From positions 62,001 through 126,000 of the forward strand of contig CAJNOJ010000019.1 in assembly GCA_905250025.1 (NCBI GenBank): a DNA stretch of 64,000 bases, written 5' to 3'. A program made the position numbers and the translations under genes. The notes under the pieces are model-generated. The model saw only the letters and a program-made list of their open reading frames with translations. It had not been told where the DNA came from and did no database searches. Of this stretch, positions 10,348 to 21,778 are shown in pieces. The stretch comes from Adineta ricciae (Eukaryota; Rotifera; Eurotatoria; Adinetida; Adinetidae). How positions within the stretch are numbered: the first letter of the stretch is position 1; each line of letters opens with the position of its first letter.

Positions 10348-11069
10348 AACAATGAGCTAAACAGTATACATTGCATTGAGAAATTGTTTCATAAAAAACA
10401 TGCGCCACTTACTAATTTACATTGAAATGAAAATGATTATGACGAAAGATGGCCGACACAAAAAAAAGGATATTTTCAATATCTTGGCAATACTTCTATA
10501 ATACTCGTCATACGTCTACGTGATCAATATTATTGTGAGACATGCTTGTGTTAGTCGAGAACAGATTTTTTTTTGTCGACTTCATCGCCATAATCATACA
10601 ACGGGTAATGTAATCAAAGAAAGCATAGATATTTTTCGTTAATCAACCGTATCAAAGCAAGAGTAGATAAATTGATAGGTGAAAGCAATCAAATATTTCG
10701 AATTATTTGTTTAGACATAGCGAGCTTATCTCACAAGCTATCGAATGAATTTCGTTGTTTACTTTTCTAGAGGTTAGTCAGGTTGATCATTTTCTCCACC
10801 CATATCTGTTCTAAGCAGTAAAATATGAGATATAGAGCAGTATATAATCATAGGATGAATCACTTGAAATCAGATTGAACTTAGATGTATTTTTTTTTAA
10901 TATTAATCTTCAGTAATATATTCACATCGCGAGCTGTACATCTGACCAGCAAGATGTTATTCGTGACATAACAGGATTTTTTTATACAACACAACTAAAA
11001 TATTCTCACTCAAGGATTTGTACAATATACAAAACTAAAAAAAAAACAACCGTAAATAAACAGATGTGA
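10348..11069. other. Intergenic spacer
   Basis: Between the first exon of the CorA gene and the 3' end of BTBD9. AT-rich; no gene or clear repeat seen. Confidence 0.5.
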
Positions 11070-13792
11070 TCAATGTTGTTCAACATTCTCTTGTTCGATT
11101 GCAAAGACGGCAGTTGAATTTGATTTAGTCATAAACGGTAGGATAGTGTAAGTTTGCAGAGAAGTATTCCGATCAGCTAAAGAATCATTTGTCGATGTAT
11201 TCAATAACTTCTCATATTGTTCGTAAAATTGCTCATAATCGACACTATTCTCTTCCTTTTCTTCGCTTGTCGAAGTTAACAACTCTTCTTTCATATGTGC
11301 CTTCAATACGTCAGGTTGACATGGACATTCAAAATGAACGCAATGGAAAACTTCATTCGCAGTATTATGTGTGCCACATATTCGAATAAAACCAACGATT
11401 CGAGGCGAAAATGTTAGTATTTGCCATGAACTTGATGACAACAAGAAAATCAAAATACAATGAACCGAATTTTAGATAAACGTAGGCAATTTTCTTACCG
11501 GCAAGCGAGCGTTCGTTTATCAACAATTTTAGTCCATGTTGCATTATCATAAGACGTTTCAATATAGTATGAATATGATCGATTATCACAATCCCATAGT
11601 AACAATCTAATAAAGCATTCGAACCAAAGGAAAATCTACTCTTGTATTCGAATCTTAGATTTACCTCATCGAGCTGATGATATACGGTTGACATAATTGT
11701 ATAATAATTCCACCAGAGCCAATTTGATGACATGTATAGCCTAAAATAAGAACTAAGTTTCGATTTTTATTTTGTATTCTATCTACCTGAATCCCAATCG
11801 TACGACTGGTAATCACCATTGATCAAGGCATTTCTTATTCGACTTACACCTTCAGACACAACTGCACTGCCTTCTATTGTTGCGACATTTTCCGTTGGAA
11901 CTAAAATAGAATTTTCAAAGAAAATGAATCAATTCTGCAGTGTTCGAACCATGAATATCTCCCATCAAAGCAAATGACTTTTGCATATAATAAACTTCCA
12001 TAGAAACAAGATGAAAGACTTTGTTCACAGTATTATGAGTGCCCACAACACGAATGTATCTGTAAAGAAAAAGAAATACATAAAAGACAAACAATCGCCA
12101 ATTGTTTAAACATACGTTGTAACAATAGGTGGAAAATACAATTTTTGCCATGAACGACATAAATACAGTCGATAGTCAATAATACGTGTCCAATTGATAT
12201 TGTCAACCGATACTTCGACGCAATAGGAATAGGCACTACAAGAAATTCCGCTTTTACCATTATTTACCGAATGAATCCGTCATACCGAGTATCTTTATCC
12301 CAAAGAAGTAGTCGAATGTGATTTATGATCGAAGGTCCATCTAATTTTACACAGATATTGTGAGTATCATCAATCACATGTCTCGTATAACCACGATCCT
12401 GAATATTATAGAAGATTTCCTAGGTGAAAGAGAGTTTTAAAACAATACGAACTAGATCGTAATTGATTGTATCTCCATCCAGTAACGTATGCTTCATTTC
12501 TCCTAAAAAAAGCAAAAGGATTGCGTCGATTTGTTGTCAAAAGAAAATCTCTAACCTGTGATAACTTGTGCAAGATAAGCTTTTGTTGCAATATTTTCAT
12601 TAATTCGCAATCGTCCTCGATAGTTCTTAATTCGAGTTTCACTATTTGTATCTGGCGACGTATTTGATTCCAAATGGATGGCATCAATTGCATCCATAAT
12701 ATGGTTGAGATTAAATAAATTTGAATAGCGTACGATTTTCAATAGTTCACTCATAGTCATTAATGTTAAACGAACTTTTGATACAATCTCGTTAGCTGGT
12801 TTCAAATTTTCACTTTGATCACGATGATGGTATTCATGCCAGTTTTTAACTGCGTAGAAAATCTCGATTTCCGGACAATGAAACGAATCACGTGAGATAA
12901 TAGATGCGAACGCTTCCTAGAAAAGATAAGTTTTAACACGAAAACAACAGGCAGATGTGGAACTCACCGCTGATAGTGCAAGAAATTCACTGGTTTTTAT
13001 AATTTCTGTTGCATAGTTATCAATAAATTGTGCACAATGTTGTTGGAGAGCGTGCAATTCATACAGACATGCTGTATCGTAAATAACACAGACATTATTC
13101 AATGAGAGAATGGATTTCAAATAGATTGATAAACTATTTTCTAATTCTTCAAATACATACTGATGAACTAATCCGAGTAAATCGATTAGAACATCTTCCT
13201 AAAAATGAATATTTCGTTCGAACTGGCAGGTAATTACAAACAAATCGGATGCTTTACTTTTTCTTTGATCAAACTAATTCTTCCCGTATAAATATATTGT
13301 AAAAGAAGTTTGAATGCTGCTGCTTTACATTCTTTTATTTCAATTGTTCGATTATCATGTTGAGACTCGCGTAAACCACCGTAGAGTAACGCACGAAAGT
13401 ATTCCGATCGCGCTGCAAGAATAACTCGATGTGCACAGAAACGTTCTGATTCGACAATTAATTCAATATCGCTGTAATCCGATTGATTGTATAATTTACC
13501 TGAAGAAAAAGCAATACTGATAGGTTGGCAGAGAGAAAGAAATCTATTTTTCAAATGAAAGCATCTGTCAAGGAATATTTGCTGTGAATTCTGATTCTGT
13601 ATGATACAATTCGATAGTTATCAACTAGAACATACCGAAATCACCGGATAGGGCTGAGGTGTGATTGATTTCACCCAATCCATTAGATCTTTCGCTTGTT
13701 TTTAATCCATCGGTCGTGGTATGATTAGTTGCGGATTGACTCGTATTGCTTGTTACAGTATTAGACAATGCATGTTGTTGCCAAGTTGACAT
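11070..13792 (-). CDS. BTBD9: BTBD9 orthologue (BTB-BACK-tandem discoidin)
   Basis: Twelve minus-strand exons: 13636-13792, 13258-13499, 12968-13198, 12556-12916, 12453-12502, 12286-12398, 12116-12235, 11950-12059, 11787-11900, 11665-11740, 11499-11606 and 11070-11430 (2043 nt, 680 residues). The BTB/POZ domain (about 55-165; DYSDIELIVE, then AHRVILAARSEYFRALLYGG) is followed by a BACK region and two F5/8C-like discoidin domains. Each carries the BTBD9 hallmark RIVGTHNT-type strand (RVVGTHNTVNKVFHLV and RICGTHNTANEVFHCVHFECP). In known animals BTBD9 is a cullin-3 substrate adaptor; that role is inferred. The N-terminal 50 residues and the acidic tail are not conserved. Two introns use an unusual GTTCG donor (at 12452 and 11949). 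Confidence 0.95.
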
Positions 13793-15909
13793 ATTTATCT
13801 ATCGTAAATCGTTTTGCTTGACAAGATAAAGTCAAACTGAAACGCAAAATCATGTTATTCTGCATTGGCATCGTATTGGTCGATGACTGCCGATCAATCG
13901 AATGTTAATATTCGAGAAGTTATACTCTTTTCGCTTATGAATGCATTTAAATACGATAAGGAGAAAAGTTGTCTATCGAGAGAAAATCTTCGAACACAAA
14001 TTCATTTTACTTATAGATGTCGCTCGAAGGTAGTGAAAATCACTCTAGAACACAATTCTACCTATCAGATCAGAATGAACGAAAAATACTACTGCCTTGA
14101 AGAATAATGTAAGGATTCTTTTAGGACTGATAAACATTTTCTTCCAGGCTAATTGCGAACGTAGCCTATTCAGTAAATTTCTAGGCCCATGCAATTATTC
14201 GCATCACTCGATTAGTAACTACCATTGATATCTCTTTAGAGAAAATATTTTCTGAACCACTCAATGAGTTCAAGTAGTTCATTATTTGAATTCATACGGT
14301 TAGGAAACATACATGCCAGCATAGTGAACAGCGTTCATTGCAAAAGTTACACTAACTGATGTTCTCGCAGTCATTCTTTGCAAAGACTTATCAGATATGG
14401 CATCCCTTCGGCAGACTACACTGATGATTAAAAAAATCAAGAATCCAACACGAAAAGAGAGAAGACAATCAGCTAGTACATAAACTATACATTAGAGTCA
14501 AGGAACTATACAATATGACTGACCAAACTTGACTATGAGGAACTACGTAAAAAGAAAGTCAATATAACCATCGAATGCGTACAGCTGAAGCAAAAAAAAT
14601 AGCTACATCACTGAAGAATGTGAATCAATAGAAACATAAAAAATAATATAAAGAATAACAACCCATTAGCGAAGAATTGAAATTGTTGATTGTAAACATA
14701 AAAAATAGACTGTCCAACACGTAATTGAAAAATAATGTGGACGGAACTTGAATGTGTTGTTACTGAATCAAATCTTTTTCATGTGATCGTTTTTACCTTT
14801 TAACGAGCATGTGACTTCATTGAAGACGACTCGCACTAAATATTTTTATGTATAAAGACACATCTTTTGTTTGAAGCTGACAAAACTATTGTTATCAATA
14901 AATGTTAGTCATCACAGTTCGCATTTAGTCTTCAAAAAAAGCAGATATTTAATTAAACCATAGCGAGTTGACCAAAGCCTAACCAAGCAAATAAAAAACT
15001 GAAATGACACTGTATTTTATCGATTAAAGTTCCAAGATGTAGAATGTCGATGTGTTTCTCAGTAAAAAGGGATGATATGATTGCACTACATATATAAATA
15101 AACAGCTAATGAGTTACTTGATAAAAACGAGTTAGGAGTATTATTAACGGACATTCATTATTTGAGATAATTACTTTTCATCGAAACAATCGTCAAAGAG
15201 AAAAGAAGAAAAAAACTAATTTCCGTCTTTGCACCCACTTTCATACTTCTTGTGTTAATCATGCACACAAGAAGTCGTCTTCTTACAAATTGACCAAACA
15301 TCTGCACTTTGTCAGTTGAGAAAATCAGATCTCTGTGAGTTTAATGCACCTATACTATTACAATGCTAAACTGCGGAACTGTGAACTTGTATTCATTCCA
15401 ACACTCAGTTGATTAAAACAGACGCATTTGCATTGTCAGTCACTCGATTGAATAAGCGCTTTCTATTCTGATGATATTTAACCCAGAAAATAAGTAAGAG
15501 GAGATCATGATTTTAGTTTTTTTGTTTCAATGATTAATGACAGCTTACCAAATCATCTCGTATAGTCGCTTTTCTCCGTCTCCTTTTTTTCTCGTCTCAA
15601 GAACTTTTACTGCAAATGATGTGCAAGATGTTAGACGATAAAAATAAAGAGGAAGAAGAATAAATAATTAAAGTAGCAGACATTCTGACATTGGCGAATA
15701 AAAAACGAAACGTGTAACCTTATTATGTTTATATCGTGCAAAGAAATTCCATTAGATATTCAAGTGAGTATATGTACTATTAATCGTCGTACATCTGTTT
15801 GACATTTTCCTGTCTAACAAGTCAAATGAATATTTATTATTGAAACAAATGGAACACGCATCATGAAATAGTGTCTTTATGTTGTTTTAGATCATTAGAA
15901 ACCATCTGC
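13793..15909. other. Intergenic, about 2.1 kb
   Basis: No supported gene. An open frame at 13865-14107 (+) lacks domain or splice support. A possible 5' UTR donor at 15764 (CAA/GTGAGT) could pair with the acceptor at 15889-15890 upstream of the C2 gene. Confidence 0.45.
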
Positions 15910-17949
15910 ATGGGTGATGTATTTAATCTACGTTCATTTGTTGGAAATCAAGTAGAAAAACTCTCTACGCCAACGAGTGTCTTCGTTGATAAATTTCGGC
16001 AAACAGTTGACAATTTCAAATTTCCGTTCACTTTATCAACAAATACTGATCAAGACACATTACAAATGCCAACAAACGATGCAATACGTAACATTTATCT
16101 ATCCGAATCACTCTCGACGTCATCAACATCATCAGTAATTAGCAGTCATCATCTTTTAAATTCACGATGGACTCCAATAACATTACCGGACTCCATGTCG
16201 AATATGAAACTTGCCAGTGAACAGCAAGCATATCGTCGCGCAACTTTGAAACGCCATGTTTCAGAATCGAACAAATCCGACGACGCAAATCTCTCTCGAC
16301 CAATCTTTCATGATAATCCACCGATTGATGTTAGTTGTTTACTAAACAAAAGCAATCCTTCACAGGCAAAGCACACCGATCGATCTCGTTCCTTAATTCG
16401 ACAGTCAACAGATGCCACATGTACATATCCTATCCGTCGTGCCATGCGTCGCATGGAGTCCGTCGAGATTCCTGGCTTAAACGGAGTTAAATCAATTCGT
16501 TACATAACTGACGATCTCGGCAAATTAGAACCTGATCTGTATAAGAAGCAAATCTCGTCAAATGATTCTTCCAACGAAACTGGTGAACTGACATTTACAC
16601 TTTTCTACAATCAAACACTATCATCGTTGATAGTCACAATTCTTTCCATTGATAAATTGCCATACCGAAATTCGAATTCGAAAGCTTTACCAAACCCATT
16701 CATTAAACTAACATTGCTGCCTGATCGTCGAAAAAAGTTTCAAACCAAACTCCACAAACATACACGCTCCAGACAATTCAATGAAACATTTCCTATACCA
16801 ATTGCTTTCGATGATTTACAAAAGCGCATACTACTTTTCTCCGTCTACGACTTTCGTCGTTCTTCGAAACGTAATCTCATCGGTACAATCAAAATCGAAG
16901 ATATCTATTCTATACCAAATCTCACATCGTATGATGTCGCATTTACGAAACATATCATGCTTGGCACGGAGGTTAGTTTTTTTGTGGGAAATTAATCTTG
17001 AATAATACATTTTAGAATATTAAGAGAGCAATCAACATAATTGCTCACTGTTTCACGCGAGAATTCCACTGGGATTTACATTTTTTTATATTGACATTTA
17101 CCAAAGAACATCAAGTATAAATAATGAAACAAAAATGAAGTTATGAGCAAGTCGTCAAATAGATGATCTCGATATGCAAATGTTATTAGATTAGAGAACA
17201 TCAGTTGACACAAAAAAAGCTGAAGATAAAAATGAATAGTTTTGTGTGTAAATTGATTGTACTCATCATAGTGTCCCGAGAATGAGCTAAACGTGACGAA
17301 GATATAGGATAAGAATTGAACCATAAAGTATCCATAGTATTTAACACATACCTCAGATCATTCAATCGAGAAAAATAAGAACTTTTCAGGAGGGTAAAAG
17401 GAATTAGTTATCATGTATTTAATATTAATTATCATATGAGATGCATGAAAGAGAACTTGTTCATAATTGTAGAGCGATCCTGATCTTGGTGAATTAACGG
17501 TTTCCTTATGTTATTTACCCAACGCAAAACGTGTTACAGTGACAATTGTTAAAGCCACTTCATTAAAACCAATGGATATAACTGGCAAATCTGATCCGTA
17601 TGTGAAAGTCATTCTGCTGATCAATGGTAAAAAAGTTCGCAAGAAGAAAACATCTGTTCTATCAAATACGCTCAACCCAATATACAATGAAAGTTTAGAA
17701 TTCGATTTACGTAACGAAGAACTGGACTATGCGGATTTGATATTTAAAGTGATTGACTATGATCGCGTTGGTTTGAACGAACTAATCGGTTGTATGGGTA
17801 TCGGTGTCAATTTTAACGGACTGCATCGTCATCATTGGTATCAAATGTTAGAATATCCACGTGTACCAATTACTCAAAGTTATAATCTGCGTGATACAGT
17901 GCCGAGTCTATTGTATACAAAGTCCAAAATCAATCAACAGAAAAAATGA
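15910..17949 (+). CDS. Synaptotagmin-like tandem C2 protein
   Basis: Two coding exons, 15910-16971 and 17473-17949, with a 501-nt phase-0 intron; 512 residues. Met 15910 is the first ATG after a good acceptor (GTTGTTTTAG, 15881-15890), so a 5' UTR intron is likely. Residues 1-225 are Ser/Thr-rich without a TM. C2A (about 226-345) has the strand LLPDRRKKFQTK but lacks most calcium-binding Asp residues: loop 1 reads NSNSKALPNPF where SDPY is usual, and loop 3 keeps a single Asp. C2B (from about 355) is canonical, with DITGKSDPYVK and VIDYDR. Missing TM plus two C2 domains resembles soluble synaptotagmins such as Syt17, but orthology is not established. It may bind phospholipid and proteins at vesicle membranes. 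AATAAA at 17992-17997. Confidence 0.85.
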
Positions 17950-18152
17950 ATTTCTGTCGATACTCTTCTTCTTCGCGTTTTGATAATGAAAAATAAACAA
18001 ATGAAAGCAAAAACATGAGCATTCATTGATTTTAGCAGAGATCTTCATTTCGATGATTCGTTATTGTTGCTGATTGTGTAGCAAGTTCTGTTTGGTCTGA
18101 AAGAGCTATTGGCACTTCGCTTCCATCCTCAACTCTTGTTTGTTTTCTAGGA

Positions 18153-18568
18153 TCATTTTTCTAAAGTATCATCTGTGAGGAATAAATCTCCGAAAGATCT
18201 CTCACTTACTGGTATCAAGGATAAACGATGCACAAGAAGAGAAACTGGATCGTTGATTATTTCTAGTTAACATAACAAATCGATAGAAATGTTGGAGTCT
18301 GGAACTATGTTCGTCAATGGTTTCAATACCTTGTGCGTTAGAATCGAGACGGGCAGTGTAGGTCGGTCGAACAGACTACTCAAAACAAAGTTCATGATTA
18401 TTATGTTAGAAAATGATTGAAAATCTTACTATCTGACGAATAGCACCGGTGGCTTGAATACGAGTGAAATTAGATGGATTTCGACATGGCAAATCTTTCA
18501 AAAACGAAGACTGAAACTCAATGACAATTATTTCTTGACATTACACATGAATTGTATGTAATTACCAT
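18153..18568 (-). CDS. Possible small four-exon gene, unknown
   Basis: A candidate only. On the minus strand an ATG followed directly by GTAATT (18566-18568) can be spliced to 18430-18510, 18210-18375 and a last exon from 18160, using short introns with good acceptors. In frame this gives about 85 residues, starting MSSFLKDLPCRNPSNF and stopping at 18153-18155. If the last exon were read in a different phase it would stay open for some 40 more codons, so one junction may be wrong. Composition is protein-like but I recognise no family. It converges on the tandem-C2 gene. Confidence 0.35.
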
Positions 18569-18914
18569 GTTATCTCAGTAATGCAGGTAATATCAGATGA
18601 AGTACATTGGTCATTATATCATTTTAAATGATAAATACGAAAATAAATTTCGTAAAGCTTCCTTTCTTAACCAATAGAATGATCTGATAAGTGAGATGTC
18701 GGTGACGAACAGAAATAGAAAGAATACATGCAAAAATTGTATACATAGCTAAATAAATTATTACGATAAAGTTATTAGCGTACAATTCTGAGTTGTTTTA
18801 AACCAGTTCGCACTTCATCGGAGATGTATATCAGCTACCACTGAGTATGATTCAGCAAATTCTGGACAAGCATCTGTCTAATTTTCTCATGACCGATTTG
18901 TCGAATAAAAAGCA
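18569..18914. other. Intergenic spacer
   Basis: Divergent upstream region between the doubtful minus-strand gene and the Ntn hydrolase. Nothing else seen. Confidence 0.4.
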
Positions 18915-20427
18915 ATGATCAAGCGAATTTTCCTTTCTTGTAAAAGCAAAAAACGACGACTCGGTTGCGAAATGTTTGATTGTAATTATGTTTATTATAT
19001 CTTGTTTGGATTTGTTCTTGTTATCCAAACAAGTTTAGCTCATAAGACTGGTATATTGAAAAACGTTGGCGCATTTTGTGCAAATGATACAACGCGTGGT
19101 GATCCAAATTTGATTCCGATTGATGTAGGTCAACCACGATTTATCAACAAGGTTGAAAATGGTACACTTTATCAAATTGGTTCTGGCGAAGACCAAGTAT
19201 GGCTTATTCATGTTTATGGTAATAGTGGTTATGATTTTGGTTATGCTTATGGTACATTATTACGTGATCAAATTCATAAAGTTTTACCGCGAGCTTGGGC
19301 GCATTTTGAACAAGAAATTATTGATGCTTTGAAAGATTTAAAACTACCAAAATGGTTCGAAGAGTTAATTGCTGAGAAAGGTCTTCCTATTGCCTTAGAT
19401 ATCCAAAATGATTTAGTCAGAAAATATATGGATGAAGAGGTTTATAATGAAATGCGTGGTATTGCTGATGCAGCACAAATCGACTATAAAACTGTGGTGA
19501 GATTACACATGCTTGGAGAAATCACTCGCGGTAAGTAAATATCGTGTTAACAAATTTGAAAAAATAGAAGCCATTTGATTCATGTAGGTCGATGCTCACT
19601 CTATGGTCTTTGGGGTAATGCAACACTCGGAGGAAAAACATTGCAATTGCGTGCGCTCGACTGGGATGTTGACGGTGGTTTACAAGACTATCCAGTTATT
19701 ACTATTTATCATCCTGGTACATCTAAACTTGGCCATCCATTCGCCAATGTTGCATGGGCCGGTAAATTCCTTGACTTTTACTAACTTTGGTTCTCTATCT
19801 CTTTCGTACATCTACCAAGGATACATTGGTACATTAACTGGCATGTCGTCATATCGTCTTGGCATCTCCGAAATCGGTGTTTCATTTCCTGACGATACTT
19901 TCGGCGATGAAAGCATGAGTGGTTTACCATTCATCTTTGTTGAACGTTACATCTTACAATACAGCGAAACACTCGATGATGCTCTTTCATTCATAGCAAA
20001 TGTACGACGTACATGCCATTTGATTCTCGGTGTTGCTGACGGTAAATTAGGCACAGCTCGTATGATTCAATACTCCCATTCAAAAGTAAACTTCTTTGAT
20101 GATCAAAACTTACAACCCTTGGCCGATTGGCATCCACGTATTCCACATGCTATCTATTCCGGCATGGACTGGTTATGTCCATCACGACAATATAAATTGT
20201 ATCGAGCTATTGTTGATCAATACGGACAAATCACACCTGAATTGTCAATTAAAAATATCACCTCGGTTGTCAAAACTGGCGATTTACATGTGGGTGTCTA
20301 CGATTTAACGGATAATATCATGTATGTTGCCAATGCTCGTGGTACTGGCGAACAAGGACCTATGGAAGCTTACAAACGTCAATTCGTTAAAGTTGATCTT
20401 AACGTTGAATTCGCTCGTACACATTAA
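18915..20427 (+). CDS. Secreted/lysosomal Ntn hydrolase, dcd1/C45-like
   Basis: Three exons, 18915-19530, 19588-19761 and 19820-20427 (465 residues). The ATG at 18972 (Met20) gives a better signal peptide (MFDCNYVYYILFGFVLVIQ) than Met1 and is probably the true start. A region of about 185 residues including GYDFGYAYGTLLRDQI precedes TRGRC; Cys208 then starts the sequence CSLYGLWG, as expected for an N-terminal nucleophile exposed by autocleavage. The next part (LQLRALDWDVDGGLQDYP) matches the peptidase C45 / acyltransferase group, which includes isopenicillin-N acyltransferase and the Dictyostelium dcd1 proteins annotated as ceramidase-like. It probably hydrolyses an amide-linked lipid or peptide in the lysosome or outside the cell; the substrate is not known. 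AATAAA at 20433-20438. Confidence 0.82.
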
Positions 20428-20632
20428 AATCTAATAAAATGATTTGATTTCAAACATAATCTGCTGTGTCTCCAACATGTCAAGTGATTTGTTTAGTTTA
20501 ACAAAAATATCGTTCTTTTTTTATTGAGAAAACATGTGATTGCCTGATTAGATGTTTCACTTCGACATCTACACAATATTTGTTAGTTTTGAGAAACGTG
20601 AGAAAAAAATTTTTATCGATTATAAATAGAAA

Positions 20633-21694
20633 TCACACGTAAGACTGGAACGCAAACTTGTTGTCGAAGATTAAAAAGTTAAGTAATCGATTGTTGATCG
20701 ACGGATATAATGATAATTGTTTGATATCGCTTGGATATTGTTTAACATGTATTTTAATGACTAGGCGACAGAGTGATTTCAACGATTGACAGGAGTTTTG
20801 TTGTTGATGAAAAACACTCATTTCGAAGAAATGCATGAAATCGAATTTCTTGTTTTCCAACTTTTTATTTACAAATTGATGTGAATCGCTCTGCAGGATC
20901 AGTCGGACTTGTCTTAGATCGAAATAAATCTCACCGTTATCATGAAGTGCGCGAAGAAATCGACGAAAGGTTTCTTTTTCTTCCTCTTTGTTGTATTGAT
21001 AGACATTTGGAAAAGAAGAATAAAGTGCAGGAGACGGAAACATCATGTCAATCGAACGAGAATGAATGAAAAATTCATGATAATGTGATGAGAGATAATA
21101 TATAACGATCATTTCCAGAAAGTAACCGGCCATTTTTTGTCGACGTAAACTATTCAGTGATCGATTGTGAGTCGAATTGGCAGTAAAAATGTCGGATAGA
21201 CGATATCTTAAGAGAAAGCAGCCTAGAATGTCACAGATAGATGTAAAATATGATTTGTGATCGAGTAAAGTCTACATGCCTAGTTCTAATAGAACATTGA
21301 CATTGAGTTCATTCCAAATAAAGTTTGTGTAACTATTGAAAGTGTTTTGATAAATTGCTCGATTGTGCACCGGTGGGGAATATTCGAGAAAAGCTTTGGA
21401 AACTTTGCCATTCAAAACTAATAGTTGATGTAGTAGTTGATAGAGACCGTATGTTATGGAATCAGATCTATTGGGGTAAATTTTCTGACAAAGTAAATAG
21501 AGTAGGTATTGATCGAGAGTTGTGTTGCCGTATTGATCAATTCCATTGGCTATTGTGCGAGTTAAGTTCAAATTCAAAGAAAACGATTCGTTTAGTGTTG
21601 TATCAATATATTCAAGTAAATTAGGCTGCTCATCCGAACGGCATAGACGTGGTCGATTAGCGGCATGATCCGTTGCTGAGATTATATTAGTCAT
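20633..21694 (-). CDS. SOCS-box protein, otherwise novel
   Basis: Two minus-strand exons, 21276-21694 and 20633-21206 (993 nt, 330 residues), with a 69-nt intron that removes an apparent in-frame TAG at 21272. The C-terminus carries a SOCS box: LKSLCRLVIKIHV and a downstream Leu-Pro-type strand (LSLYPSINNRLLNFL), the elongin-C and cullin binding motif of substrate receptors. The N-terminal 280 residues are helical and Asn/Leu-rich with no repeat or domain I can name; divergent ankyrin-type helices are possible. The ATG (21692-21694) lies 4 nt after a strong acceptor (TTTTCTAG), which is only 78 nt from the stop codon of the aldo-keto reductase upstream on the same strand. Presumed substrate adaptor for a cullin-5/2 ligase. 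Confidence 0.8.
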
Positions 21695-21698
21695 CGAT

Positions 21699-21778
21699 CT
21701 AGAAAACAAGATTACTTTCAGAGAAAAAAAACGTAACAAAAAAAAATGCGAGAATAGATTATATCAATGGACTAGATT
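21699..21778 (-). promoter_or_regulatory. Candidate trans-splice acceptor region between two genes
   Basis: The 80 nt between the aldo-keto reductase stop and the SOCS-gene exon contain T-rich tracts and end in TTTTCTAG, then ATCG and the ATG. No AATAAA is present. There is no room for a separate cis 5' exon unless it lies inside the upstream coding region. This is the layout expected of an operon resolved by spliced-leader addition. Confidence 0.55.

Noticed and set aside
12399..12452. A 33-nt intron in BTBD9 ending at CACCTAG (12420)
   Set aside because: The next AG (TATTCAG, 12399-12400) gives a 54-nt intron and a better fit to BTBD9 (DRGYTRHVIDD directly after NYDL).
21272..21274. In-frame TAG between two same-frame halves of the SOCS gene, suggesting readthrough or pseudogene
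   Set aside because: A 69-nt intron (GTAGAC...CTCTTAAG, 21207-21275) joins both halves in phase and gives a total length divisible by three.
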